Position numbers and translations under genes: made by a program | Notes under the pieces: model-generated | Databases searched by the model: none | What the model saw: only the letters and a program-made list of their open reading frames with translations | Told to the model about the DNA's origin: nothing | Origin: Symsagittifera roscoffensis | Taxonomy: Eukaryota; Xenacoelomorpha; Acoela; Convolutidae | Direction: 5' to 3' | Assembly (NCBI RefSeq): GCF_963678635.1 | Contig: NC_087062.1 | Coordinates: 85,143,890 to 85,207,889 of the forward strand | Length of the DNA: 64,000 nucleotides | Shown here: piece after piece, positions 36,001 to 39,733 of the stretch | How positions within the stretch are numbered: position 1 is the first letter of the stretch | Layout of the letters: every line of letters begins with the position of its first letter

Positions 36001-38787
36001 TCTTGATGTTTTCTTGAAACTTTCTCAATGTTTTCTCGATTTCTTTTCAATTGTTTCTCAGCACTTTCTCGATGTTTCCTCAATAGATTCTCCATCTTTT
36101 CTTGATGTTTTCTCATTGATTTCTCAGTTTTTTCAGGTTTTTTTTCTCGATATTTTCTGAAAGTTTTCTTCATTTCTTCTCCATGTTTTGTCTTCTCCAT
36201 GTTTTGCTTGTGGATAAATTGTCTGAACAAAATAGAGCTTGAAATACCGACAGCAATACTTCAACAAACAGATTATTTGAAATTTGGCTGACATTACTTT
36301 TGTTGTTATTGCAAAATTTTCACTATCACTGTTGAGTTTATCATATGCAATACAGTGCTGATTTAAATTGAAATTTAAAATGCGTTTTTCTCAAATTGGG
36401 TTGATTTCAGCGAAAAAAAGATCAAGACAAACTTTGCTTAGAATATCAACAGAATGTATGTAGACACATGTGAATTTATGTAGACATTATTGGGCTCCAA
36501 ATTTTACCACAAAAACGCCTCATTTTTGCATTATTTGAGCAGAGCAATTTCGCCAAAAATGGCGAAAGTTTCTTAGAATAGTTTTAAAATAAAAAAATTG
36601 GTTTTATATTAAAAATGAATTTTTTTGTGCTACCTGAGTGGCTCATTTTTATAGTTTTGCAGAGTTTTGAGTTTCAAATTTGACCTTGAAAACTGTTTCA
36701 GCTCCTGATCAGGCTGTTTCAAATGTGAAGATTAAACCAACCCTCTGGCTCTTCAGTAATGATCACGTTCAAGGGAATCGACGTTACGAGGGAACCGACA
36801 TTTGTCGGGTATCAAGTTGAATACTACAAGCACATCGAAGAAATTTATAATGTACTGAGTTACAAATTCGAGTTATCGAAGGGAAACGCCACGCGGATGC
36901 AAGAAGTAAACGTGTTCGATTTGCAACCGGCGATGAATTATAAGTTCAGAGTGCGAGCTGTGAATGCGGGGGGTTTGGGACCTCCGTCGAAGTTCTTGTT
37001 CGGGGAAACAAACATGGCACAGCCGAGTGAAAAACCAAAGGACGTGCGAGTCTATTCGTACAAGGGTGATGATTCAATTCGGGTCATGTGGTCTCCCATT
37101 AAAGTGTTAGATCGCCAGGCGCAGCTGGAAGGCTACCGGGTAAGGAAAGCAGCTGATGATATAATTCTTTTTCTCTAACTCCTTGCAAATTAGTCCGAAT
37201 TCGACTGCAACGTTTCTTGCAGTTTTAGCGCTCTCATTATTTTCAACAAGATAAAGGGCCTTACACATTGTTTATTTTTTTCAGCAAAACTTGTTGAGAT
37301 TTTATAGATGTATCAAACAATTAAAATGGGTCTTGCAACTTAAATCGTCTCAAAAGTCAAAAGAGTCTGTATAATGAACAGACGAACAGTATGAGTTGAT
37401 ATTATTTTCTTAGCTTAAAATATCTTGAGTTCATCAATCTGCAATGATTCAATGATTCTCTAACTACGAATTTTCAATCTCGCAAAACGTGAATTGAAAA
37501 AAAAACTGTAGTTTTTTTTGGTTCTAGGTGTTCTACTGGGAAGCGGGACTGAAGGACAACAAGAGTTTATACAAGGACTGGTACCGGGACGCTCAGAACG
37601 AAGAGGAGCTGATCATCAAGGGATTGGTGCCTGGACAGAGGTATTACGTCATAGTGCAGCCCTTCAGCGCCGGCGGATTCGGAATTAGGAGTGAGGCATT
37701 CCCTATCCTAATGAGTGAGTAAACATGCATCATACAACTGCCTTCAAATTAGAAAATTGAACAGAGGTCATAATTCGTAATCACGATTTCGCGAAGTGTC
37801 AAAGCCCTTGTCATCACCAGGAAAAATTATTTTCGGCGCTGTCGAAATTGTCTAAAATGCCAATATGAAGGCTTATTGAAGGCCAAAAATTGACGTGGTG
37901 CCACTTTCAGGCTATTTTGTAAAAACATTTCATGTCGTTTCATTTTTCTTAGAAATACTGAATGTTGATTTTATCAAAAAGACTAATATCTTACCAGTAG
38001 AGCGGAAAAAGTTGAAAAAGCTGAGATGTGTTGTCTCGTAATGTAAAAAATCATTTGCTTCAAGATGATTCATCCTTATCAACGTTGAAAATCGAGGGTT
38101 AGAGATTATAAAAACAAGTGTTAAGTACGAAAAAAAACATATGTGAAAAACTAATTCAATACCTACTTTTTGTAGGGTTTTTGTTCTCTCGGAGTTCCGA
38201 AAAGCTCGAAAAAAGGGTGCCGAAAACAATGAAATGGAGGTGCCGGAGCATTGAAATGAGCCAAAACAAACTTGCTAGGAAAATTTGAGTTTTTAAATTT
38301 TAAATAGAAGCCGACTTCAAGTTTAGTCATCAGATCAGCGGACGAACAACGAATTGTGCTCAAAATTTTTAGTTATTTAGAAGAAGATAACGCAATCGAA
38401 GTTTTATGTCGCTTAGAAACATTATGAACATCTGATATAGTATCATTTCGGATATCTTCAAGTATACCCCCCCCCCCCCTCGGGTACCTTGTAAACAATA
38501 TCCCTCCTATAAAGAAATATATCAACCAGTTAAGCATATCAGAGTTTTATAACCTAGTAACAAATCTCCAAACCCCTAAGCCCCCCTCCCCTCCCCCCTA
38601 CAAAAGGGGGATATAGTTATAAAGACATCCATCATTTCTTTACCGTATCCTTATCAGGAACTTTTTTTAAGGGCAAACCTGGTTCAACGAAATGTACATG
38701 GATGGAGCTTCGAAGCTGCAGACGATGTTGTCAGTGGTCTTCCCGATATGTCTGCTGAACCTCTTCCATTTCTTCGAACTATTTTGA
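2869..38787 (+). CDS. Cont: Contactin gene (Ig1b-Ig6, FN3 x4, GPI signal), 17 exons, 5' end missing
   Basis: Contactins are GPI-anchored cell-surface adhesion proteins of neurons, glia and septate junctions. Exons in order: 2869-3047, 3784-3876, 18378-18735, 18986-19167, 19527-19600, 20282-20474, 21990-22189, 22556-22643, 26603-26774, 27046-27421, 30533-30662, 31989-32243, 32343-32569, 33204-33477, 36702-37139, 37528-37714, 38672-38787. I checked phases at every junction; all agree except inside 36702-37139, which is one base too long. Introns are GT-AG except 19601-20281 (GC-AG). Six Ig plus four FN3 plus a hydrophobic C-terminus with no cytoplasmic tail separates contactin from the L1/neuroglian group (five FN3, transmembrane, ankyrin-binding tail). 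The LAY-VEEF stretch joining Ig1 to Ig2 is contactin-like. The N-terminus is absent, so I cannot tell whether there is an N-terminal C-type lectin domain as in protostome contactins. Confidence 0.9.
3784..3876 (+). CDS. Cont: Contactin exon: start of Ig2
   Basis: Acceptor TTTAG at 3779-3783; enters phase 1 and leaves phase 1 at TTCAAAC|gttagt. Encodes the linker and first strands of Ig2, including the first cysteine (VIACNRPKWFK). Its last 24 bases and donor are the first unit of a 49-bp tandem repeat, so seven further exact or near-exact donors follow directly. Reading past the first donor meets TAG at once (AAA CGT TAG), so only the first donor preserves the protein. Confidence 0.85.
3845..4236 (+). 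repeat. 49-bp minisatellite duplicating an exon end and splice donor, 8 units
   Basis: The marker GTAACAGACCC recurs at 3853, 3902, 3951, 4000, 4049, 4098, 4147 and 4196, an exact 49-base period. Each unit holds the 24-base exon tail, the donor GTTAGT and about 20 bases of intron. Units differ by one or two bases (tttATCGCG/ttTTTCGCG, GCATG in the first). This is a tandem expansion across an exon-intron boundary. Confidence 0.95.
4246..4332. repeat. Short terminal-inverted-repeat element (MITE-like)
   Basis: Begins GGATCAAGTTAAC and ends GTTAACTTGGTCC, near-perfect inverse complements over 13 bases, with CTCCTC repeats and a GATTGGCTGAAAAT motif inside. The same end motif (accaagtta-a, atgttaacttgg) with poly-C occurs at 22705-22905 and near 32940, which suggests a dispersed family. 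Confidence 0.55.
4378..4498. repeat. 121-bp direct repeat, left copy, flanking the gypsy pair
   Basis: Runs from CAAACCATACTGG to GATCCTCAGAT and is repeated at 17853-17973 on the other side of the gypsy array with about ten differences. It stops where the left LTR starts (4497) and the right copy starts where the right LTR stops (17852), so the array lies exactly between the two copies. Confidence 0.85.
4497..4765 (-). repeat. 3' LTR of gypsy copy A
   Basis: On the minus strand it begins TGTGGTACTG just after a short polypurine tract (AGGGGAA, complement of 4766-4772). It aligns with 11928-12184 throughout but has about 12 extra bases near 4640-4680 (a repeated GCATTAGGCCT). The outer terminal CA expected from the central copy is CT here, so the edge is mutated or trimmed. 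Confidence 0.8.
4872..5545 (-). pseudogene. Gypsy A: C-terminal tail of pol after integrase
   Basis: Two overlapping open frames (5027-5545, 172 aa; 4872-5087, 71 aa) that overlap by 61 bases in different frames. The longer is charged and low in hydrophobics, with RRSNRQTKNQVPKRYG, the basic motif common at the integrase C-terminus of LTR elements. It is identical in protein sequence to 12446-12964 in copy B, unlike the rest of pol. Whether the shorter frame is reached by frameshift or is a separate small ORF cannot be decided. Confidence 0.6.
5679..6729 (-). pseudogene. Gypsy A: integrase, broken
   Basis: Integrase joins element cDNA to the host chromosome. On the minus strand the zinc-binding HHCC part comes first (around 6420-6720, with LHQGHLGQEAM and CRSC), then the catalytic core. 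The LDYA aspartate region lies near 6340 in the more complete B copy. The last core segment (5679-6149) contains DLVERTIQTVKRRLG, carrying the catalytic glutamate. Stops and frame changes near 6150-6420 and at 6480-6650 separate the pieces, so no active enzyme is encoded. Confidence 0.75.
6672..7436 (-). pseudogene. Gypsy A: linker between RNase H and integrase
   Basis: The open frame 6672-7184 (170 aa) has no domain I recognise. It is rich in Ser, Thr, Asp and Glu, ends FDKSLLAELVTEDIWMDRLRRG, and runs towards the integrase N-terminus. 7185-7436 is coding-like but broken. Copy B has the equivalent at 14092-14918. A linker of this length is larger than in many gypsy elements. I assign it to pol from position only. 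Confidence 0.55.
7437..8390 (-). pseudogene. Gypsy A: RT thumb and RNase H
   Basis: 8390-7995 carries the RT connection/thumb signature LRSFMGSINHLAKFIPN followed by the RNase H start KRVKCDASHSGSGATLEQ, with the first catalytic aspartate in CDAS. 7916-7437 carries ATDHKALV and HIPGKDMGIVDYLSRDP, the standard end of gypsy RNase H. A stop near 7994 (STNE-stop) splits the two. RNase H degrades the RNA strand during reverse transcription. Confidence 0.8.
8338..9270 (-). pseudogene. Gypsy A: second RT module (RT-b), broken
   Basis: Reverse transcriptase palm and fingers: FSVLDLKYAYSELKL (first catalytic Asp) lies near 8770-8810, GTYRFLTGFYGL near 8680, and the FLDD catalytic box near 8590, reached by a frame change from 8538-8975. 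LALKLSKCEFFQNEVNWLGH follows at 8338-8541. 9016-9270 encodes the pol segment before RT, starting at GIHTTQKMAPKDK. At least two frameshifts interrupt it. Unlike RT-a, it keeps the YAYS-to-FLDD core. Confidence 0.8.
9277..9459 (-). pseudogene. Gypsy A: duplicated C-terminal half of protease
   Basis: Encodes the protease end (FIPRENLNLSAQFVDYN to RTRCILGLDL) without the active-site half. It appears base-for-base the same as the corresponding part of 10320-10500. At 9459 it is fused to a HIQEKVHE fragment from the RT N-terminus. Copy B lacks this extra piece, so this is a later rearrangement in A. Confidence 0.75.
9534..10313 (-). pseudogene. Gypsy A: first RT module (RT-a) with core deletion
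   Basis: Open for 259 codons from GIHTTQKMAPKDK through HIQ/YLQEKVHEEMEK and FSVLDL, then directly to CFPDDILIVSK. About 60 residues that RT-b has between these points (the YAYS to DRTLNHAKL stretch) are missing, and the catalytic box reads FPDD instead of FLDD. The deletion is shared with copy B (16549-17328). It cannot be an active polymerase. Confidence 0.8.
10320..10769 (-). pseudogene. Gypsy A: aspartic protease
   Basis: Contains the retroviral-type active site as DSGSPVSFLNW near residues 66-76 and a CILGLDL end, which corresponds to the conserved ILG motif of pepsin-like retroelement proteases. The protease would process Gag-Pol. It follows the gag nucleocapsid (10863-11198) and precedes RT-a with only a stop/frame change between. 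Open throughout, so it is one of the better preserved domains. Confidence 0.8.
10863..11905 (-). pseudogene. Gypsy A: gag (capsid-like region and two zinc knuckles)
   Basis: 11905-11369 (178 aa) begins MSQDNRRDMG about 20 bases after the LTR end and carries a capsid-like region with PPWNFKIWLDQF. 11198-10863 is basic, then ends with two zinc knuckles: C-x2-C-x7-H-x3-C and C-x2-C-x4-H-x4-C (CKNCSKTNHFAKMC). The stretch 11199-11368 is coding-like in other frames, so at least two frameshifts break gag. Gag packages element RNA in virus-like particles. Copy B has no gag. Confidence 0.8.
11928..12184 (-). repeat. Central LTR shared by gypsy copies A and B
   Basis: On the minus strand it runs from TGTGGTACTG to GATTATCA (TG...CA, 257 bp). 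A polypurine tract (AGGGGAA, complement of 12185-12191) lies upstream, so it acts as the 3' LTR of B. Downstream the leader of A follows at once, with AATAGCGCAGCAAGCAGG where a primer site should lie. That resembles a TGGCGC-type site with mutations, but I cannot assign the tRNA. Confidence 0.82.
12291..12964 (-). pseudogene. Gypsy B: C-terminal tail of pol after integrase
   Basis: Same two overlapping open frames as in copy A (12446-12964, 172 aa; 12291-12506, 71 aa), both identical in protein sequence to the A copies. The match extends across the whole 12190-13110 block. Such identity, next to clearly diverged integrase, points to gene conversion or a recent crossover here rather than selection. 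Confidence 0.6.
13060..14069 (-). pseudogene. Gypsy B: integrase, broken
   Basis: 14059-13724 reads through the HHCC zinc site (HQGHLGQEAM, PHMHRD, CRSC) to the start of the catalytic core (QLDYAAHLKT), and is better preserved here than in A. The middle core (13410-13720) is broken; the last part (13461-13060) is open to the KGQNSRD region. Differs from A at roughly one residue in ten over 13060-13461. Confidence 0.75.
14092..14918 (-). pseudogene. Gypsy B: linker between RNase H and integrase
   Basis: The open frame 14092-14598 (168 aa) matches 6672-7184 of copy A with scattered substitutions and a short deletion (STSTAV to STAV). No recognisable domain. 14599-14918 continues as coding-like but interrupted sequence towards RNase H. 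Confidence 0.55.
14919..15707 (-). pseudogene. Gypsy B: RNase H
   Basis: 15707-15429 runs from the RT connection into KRVKCDACHSGSGATLEQ; 15350-14919 carries ATDHKALVSALDENRS and HIPGKDMGIVDYLSRDP. As in A, a stop near 15428 splits the two parts, so that stop predates the split of the copies. Confidence 0.78.
15730..16601 (-). pseudogene. Gypsy B: second RT module (RT-b) fused to a duplicated thumb
   Basis: The open frame 16601-15972 (209 aa) begins with the thumb motif LRSFMGSINHLAKFIPN, then jumps at NLTEKI to the RT N-terminal HIQEKVHEKMEK and continues through FSVLDLKYAYSQLNL and FLTGFYGLGD. The rest, including the FLDD box and the true thumb, is in other frames at 15730-15980. The NLTEKI/HIQEKV fusion point is the same as at about 9480 in copy A. 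Confidence 0.78.
16549..17328 (-). pseudogene. Gypsy B: first RT module (RT-a) with core deletion
   Basis: A 259-codon frame closely matching 9534-10313 of copy A, with the same internal deletion (FSVLDL joined to NSKSCEI) and the same FPDD box. The shared lesion shows that the two-RT arrangement existed before the copies separated. Confidence 0.8.
17335..17736 (-). pseudogene. Gypsy B: protease, N-terminus replaced by LTR sequence
   Basis: Contains DSGSPVSFLNW and CILGLDL. At 17698/17699 coding sequence stops and the inside of the LTR begins (TGTTGATCG), so the first residues of the open frame are LTR-derived. About 1.3 kb present in A (protease start, gag, leader, LTR end) is missing. Confidence 0.75.
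17699..17852 (-). repeat. Truncated 5' LTR of gypsy copy B
   Basis: Matches 12028-12184 of the central LTR from TGTTGATCG to CAGTACCACA. The remaining 100 or so bases of LTR are deleted. The outer edge (CCACA) coincides with the start of the 121-bp flanking repeat. Confidence 0.8.
17853..17973. repeat. 121-bp direct repeat, right copy
   Basis: Second copy of 4378-4498. It continues into unique sequence (ATCTTGCAACCGATCC), whereas the left copy is cut at the same place by the LTR. Confidence 0.85.
18378..18735 (+). CDS. Cont: Contactin exon: rest of Ig2 and start of Ig3
   Basis: Enters phase 1 (split codon gives His), leaves phase 2 at GGAGG|gtagga. Encodes the Ig2 core tryptophan (YFWKRQ), an NGNLYM strand, the second cysteine (YRCVVQN), the Ig2-Ig3 linker (GPPVSIRRSTD) and the first cysteine of Ig3 (MSCIADGG). 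GNLY-x-I/M and GPP are well-known features of contactin Ig2. Markedly more GC-rich than the surrounding intron. Confidence 0.9.
18986..19167 (+). CDS. Cont: Contactin exon: rest of Ig3
   Basis: Enters phase 2, leaves phase 1 at TATTCG|gtaaat. Contains the core tryptophan (YSWTVP), the D/N-x-G-x-Y-x-C signature as NNGEYECTV, and an end (FLYVF) that joins the Ig4 linker AAPK. Confidence 0.9.
19527..19600 (+). CDS. Cont: Contactin exon: start of Ig4, with GC donor
   Basis: A short exon (74 bp) entered in phase 1 and left in phase 0. Encodes AAPKITKKLQNLQARAGEQ and the first Ig4 cysteine (LTCE). Its donor is TGCGAG|gcaagt, a GC donor with otherwise ideal consensus. Joining to 20282 in phase 0 restores an uninterrupted Ig4. 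Confidence 0.85.
19712..20013. repeat. Two adjacent foldback elements built from CAACAGTGCCGAA units
   Basis: The motif CAACAGTGCCGAA(GTA) or its complement appears about a dozen times, alternating in orientation. 19712-19871 starts GGGGGCGTTCAACAG and ends with the inverse, ...GTTAAACGCCCCC, followed by a 20-plus run of C. 19872-20013 repeats the layout. Each half could fold on itself. It lies in the GC-AG intron. Confidence 0.85.
20282..20474 (+). CDS. Cont: Contactin exon: rest of Ig4
   Basis: Phase 0 in, phase 1 out at GTTGACG|gtcagt. Carries the core tryptophan (YRWYFNGQ), strand E (ALEFEII), and SGMYQCEAFNKY, the F-strand cysteine with a typical contactin/L1 context (CxAxNxY). Confidence 0.92.
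21425..21787 (-). repeat. hAT-like MITE, copy 3 (inverted)
   Basis: Begins CAGGGTCGGGTCTAGGATTTTCTCG and ends CCTAAATCCACCCCTG, related by inverse complement to the ends of 30729-31058. Shared internal marks are GGCGCCAGAGGCGC, a poly-C/poly-A stretch and AAAAGGGGACC. Flanking 8-mers do not match, so no target duplication is seen. Confidence 0.65.
21990..22189 (+). CDS. Cont: Contactin exon: first part of Ig5
   Basis: Phase 1 in, phase 0 out at AAACAG|gtgtgc. Encodes DVEPIFVSQFDF, the first cysteine (ILCRPFAIPVP), the core tryptophan (FSWSFES) and LDGTLHIKQ, which pairs with the next exon's TGADTGDYKC. Confidence 0.9.
22556..22643 (+). CDS. Cont: Contactin exon: end of Ig5
   Basis: A short 88-bp exon, phase 0 in, phase 1 out at ATAC|gtgagt. 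Carries the D-x-G-x-Y-x-C signature (DTGDYKCLAQ) and the last Ig5 strand (MNFEVAVI). Confidence 0.88.
22644..26602 (+). other. Intron 8 of contactin (4.0 kb)
   Basis: Apart from a poly-C TIR-like stretch at 22705-22905 and the giant palindrome at 23163-24549, I see no coding or RNA feature. 24550-26600 is AT-rich with many A and T runs. Confidence 0.75.
23163..24549. repeat. Giant imperfect palindrome (foldback element), arms about 680 bp
   Basis: The left arm (23163 to about 23845) and right arm (about 23880 to 24549) are inverse complements throughout. For example, ATACGAACCGCAGTCCGC at 23174 pairs with the sequence ending GGTTCGTAT at 24534. GATTTCAAAAAGGAGTATTATG near 23760 pairs with the complement near 23930, and CTCGCAGTG near 23810 with GCGAGAAAA near 23898. 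Arms differ at a modest share of positions. No long ORF, so probably a non-autonomous transposon. Confidence 0.85.
26603..26774 (+). CDS. Cont: Contactin exon: first part of Ig6
   Basis: Phase 1 in, phase 2 out at GAGCA|gtaact. Encodes RVNVQMDTTP, the first cysteine (DIKCEL) and FLWFLNGVQI, the contactin Ig6 pattern (V/L-WFxNG). The domain then breaks off and resumes only in 30533-30662; the exon between is an insertion. Confidence 0.9.
27046..27421 (+). CDS. Cont: Contactin exon: 125-residue insertion inside Ig6
   Basis: Phase 2 in, phase 0 out at ATAATG|gtgagt. Codes for about 125 residues that match no Ig strand I know: rich in Phe, Tyr, Trp, Ser and charged residues, with PTGPGKFSWNDAY, EWLELRKWDPFNPY and EELKEEAD-type stretches, and no cysteine. 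It sits between the C strand of Ig6 (26774) and the NGTLRLF strand (30533). An alternative in-frame donor 60 bases downstream (27481) would add 20 residues. The coding quality (GC-rich, open, phases fitting both neighbours) argues it is a real exon. Confidence 0.8.
27391..27510 (+). repeat. 60-bp tandem duplication carrying a splice donor
   Basis: CAGAAACAGAGA...CATTACATAATG|gtgagtt occurs at about 27391 and 27451, 60 bases apart. A third, more diverged copy (TTCAGAATTAGAGAAGTACTC...AAAATG|gtgagt) lies at 28292-28350, after a dispersed repeat. Use of the second donor keeps frame with no stop. Confidence 0.85.
27520..28285 (+). repeat. Dispersed repeat family, copy 1
   Basis: Shares with 29620-30140 the series CCCTxxATGTTCCGG, ATTA-A-ATATCCGCTT, CGCGCG-TT, GGCCAA-TTGGC and ATATTCCGTTACTTTC in the same order. 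No coding capacity seen. It lies between the second and third copies of the duplicated donor. Confidence 0.6.
29620..30140 (+). repeat. Dispersed repeat family, copy 2 (empty-site reference)
   Basis: Contains ACGGATTAAATCTCCGCTTACGCG, then CAAATTGGCCAAAATGGCATTC and TGATCACAGGTTAAACATC. On the opposite strand this order matches the two sides of the giant retroelement (41330-41507 and 63529-63590), so it represents the sequence uninterrupted. Confidence 0.75.
30533..30662 (+). CDS. Cont: Contactin exon: end of Ig6
   Basis: Phase 0 in, phase 1 out at ATAG|gtcagt. Encodes VSDGVKNGTLRLF, the F-strand cysteine (HKCCYATLYG) and HVSVIG. The exon opens with GTAAGT directly after ttttccag, so the acceptor is fused to a perfect donor consensus; an acceptor five bases later (gtaag|TGAC) is also possible. 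Confidence 0.85.
30729..31058 (+). mobile_element. hAT-like MITE, copy 1, with 8-bp target duplication
   Basis: Left end CAGGAGCGCATTTAGG, right end AAATCCGCCCCTG, inverse complements with few mismatches. Flanks AGGGCAAC (30721-30728) and ATGGCAAC (31059-31066) match at 7 of 8, as expected for the 8-bp duplication made by hAT transposases. The CAGGGGCGGA type of end is common among hAT elements. No transposase inside (330 bp). Confidence 0.75.
31989..32243 (+). CDS. Cont: Contactin exon: first part of FN3-1
   Basis: Phase 1 in, phase 1 out at GCTG|gtagga. Begins DTPPEPLNV and LVLSWGNPG, the A and B strands of an FN3 domain directly after Ig6 as in contactins. It then has a long proline- and aromatic-rich stretch (LPLYPIPPLMQPWPQ, QPDPFWPIE) longer than the usual C-C' loop. 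Confidence 0.88.
32244..32342 (+). other. 99-bp in-frame intron with no stop (possible retained intron)
   Basis: GT-AG ends (gtagga...aatccag), length divisible by three, and open in the coding frame, so retention would add 33 residues. The translated piece is lysine- and phenylalanine-rich and does not fit an FN3 strand, so I treat it as intron. Confidence 0.7.
32343..32569 (+). CDS. Cont: Contactin exon: end of FN3-1 and start of FN3-2
   Basis: Phase 1 in, phase 0 out at TTTGAT|gtgagt. MRFKVVSVNAIGPSPPSPP is the F-G end of FN3-1 (the FKVVSVNxIGxSxPS pattern), followed by the linker and RPKMVVKNIRAG with LLAVAFD for the first strands of FN3-2. Confidence 0.9.
32622..32930 (+). repeat. hAT-like MITE, copy 2 (worn ends)
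   Basis: Same internal order as 30729-31058: GAATTTAGGGGGAGG, ATCGACCCCTTGACGACC, TTTGGTACTATTTTA, TCTAAGGCGCCCTCG, a poly-C run and CTCGAGAA. Ends are degraded and no target duplication is clear. Confidence 0.65.
33204..33477 (+). CDS. Cont: Contactin exon: rest of FN3-2
   Basis: Phase 0 in (CAT GTG CGA), phase 1 out at TTGG|gtatgt. Encodes CFFNVYYRETGSNSNFQ (strand C, equivalent to the FGYIxxFRP region of contactins) and FDVQIEIANKIGAGPKSP (strands F-G). Confidence 0.9.
33478..36701 (+). other. Intron 14 of contactin (3.2 kb)
   Basis: AT-rich. No coding or RNA feature in 33478-35344. 35345-36215 is a T-rich minisatellite; 36216-36701 is unremarkable. Confidence 0.75.
35345..36215 (+). repeat. 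Degenerate T-rich minisatellite (about 12-bp TTTTCTCGATGT unit)
   Basis: About 870 bases in which TTTTCTCAATG, TTTTCTCGATG, TTTTTTGATG and variants follow one another with little else. The plus strand is almost free of A-runs and strongly T-biased. Open frames within it (Phe/Ser-rich on +, Lys/Glu-rich on -) are by-products of the repeat. Confidence 0.88.
36702..37139 (+). CDS. Cont: Contactin exon: FN3-3 and start of FN3-4, one-base frameshift
   Basis: Acceptor ctgtttcag; donor TACCGG|gtaagg. The first codons read APDQAVSNVKIKPT, the A-B strands of an FN3 domain. After the CCC run at 36741-36743 the coding frame moves by one, to SGSSVMITFKGI, YQVEYYKH and KFRVRAVNAGGLGPPS. The exon is 438 bp where 437 (or 3n less) would fit both phases, so one extra base is present. 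FN3-4 starts at KPKDVRVYSYKGDDSIRVMW. An acceptor at 36763 (cttcag|TAATG) would also restore frame but would delete the first FN3-3 strand. Confidence 0.88.
37528..37714 (+). CDS. Cont: Contactin exon: rest of FN3-4
   Basis: Phase 0 in, phase 1 out at ATGA|gtgagt. Encodes VFYWEAGLK (strand C) and GLVPGQRYYVIVQPFSAGG (strands E-F), with the GLxPGxxYxxxVxxxxxxG pattern of FN3 domains. Confidence 0.9.
38672..38787 (+). CDS. Cont: Contactin last exon: GPI-anchor signal and stop
   Basis: Acceptor tttttttaag|GG; phase 1 in; stop TGA at 38785-38787. Encodes 38 residues: a short hydrophilic stretch (RQTWFNEMY), a small-residue site (DGAS) suitable for GPI attachment, a spacer, and about 20 hydrophobic residues up to the stop (MLSVVFPICLLN...). 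This is the classic GPI signal layout and identifies the protein as a contactin rather than a transmembrane L1 member. Confidence 0.85.
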
Positions 38788-38800
38788 AAGCCACAAATCA

Positions 38801-39000
38801 NNNNNNNNNNNNNNNNNNNNNNNNNNNNNNNNNNNNNNNNNNNNNNNNNNNNNNNNNNNNNNNNNNNNNNNNNNNNNNNNNNNNNNNNNNNNNNNNNNNN
38901 NNNNNNNNNNNNNNNNNNNNNNNNNNNNNNNNNNNNNNNNNNNNNNNNNNNNNNNNNNNNNNNNNNNNNNNNNNNNNNNNNNNNNNNNNNNNNNNNNNNN
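38801..39000. other. Assembly gap, exactly 200 N
   Basis: A run of 200 N. The round number suggests a placeholder, so the true distance and order across it are uncertain. It begins 13 bases after the contactin stop codon. Confidence 0.99.
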
Positions 39001-39070
39001 TTACTGAATGCTGTTTTCTCCCGAGTGTTGTTATCTGTCGACTTTTGAACGTTGTCATCAGTTTGCAAAC

Positions 39071-39733
39071 TCATTCCGCGTGTTGTCTGTATTTTGTGGA
39101 TTGGGCGCCCGCTTGTTCGTTTTCCCCGTCGCTTTGGCCTTTTTTTGTCGGATTATTCGGGTGTGACCGGCTTGTCATCTTTTCCTGGCGAAATAGTTTC
39201 ACTGGTGAGCCTGTTATTTTGTCCTCCCCGAACACGGGGTGATGAGGAGCAGTAGGATTCTCGATGTCTAAAAAACGTAGGCATGGTCCTGATCTCCGTG
39301 CGAATTTGTACGCGACGTAATCACTGAGCCGAGAGGGTCTGCACGGTCCGTATATTGAAGGACTAGGAAGAAATGCGGCTCCGCTGTTTCTTAAAAGTCT
39401 CGGTTGCTTTCCAAACGTTTGTGCCCATGCGGTGTCTGGAGTATATGTAAAAGTTTTTCCGTCTATGGTTTTATATTTTTGTTCGAATGTTTTTGGATCT
39501 TTAACCTTCGTTGCTAGTCTAATCGTTTTCCGTGCCACCTGGTCTATACGTTTTTTTGTGCTTTTGTCTACTGTTGCTTGTACCTTTTTATATCTTACAT
39601 TTAACCTATCCGTGGCAATTTTTATAACTTTTGAGTTTGCACCTGTTTTTGTTGTGTCGGATTATTCGCATTTTGAAGGTTCTTTGGCATTTGTATTGCG
39701 ATTTGTTTTCTTTCCTCCGGATGGATAGTTCAT
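39071..39733 (-). pseudogene. Unidentified basic protein, one internal stop
   Basis: On the minus strand an ATG at 39733 opens a frame of 220 codons with one internal TAA at 39664-39662; from 39538 it is open for 155 aa. The N-terminal third is lysine- and threonine-rich (VRYKKVQATVDKSTKKR); the middle has DTAWAQTFGKQPRLL and GPCRPSRLSDYVAYKF; the C-terminus is polar (HPNNPTKKGQSDGENEQ). I do not recognise the family. GC content is higher than in surrounding DNA. It could be a gag-like or structural gene of a mobile element whose other part is hidden in the gap; similar polar coding-like sequence continues to 39001. Confidence 0.45.

Noticed and set aside
35982-36230. 82-aa Lys/Glu-rich minus-strand ORF
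   Set aside because: Direct translation of the TTTTCTCGATG minisatellite; repeated residues reflect the repeat, not a gene.
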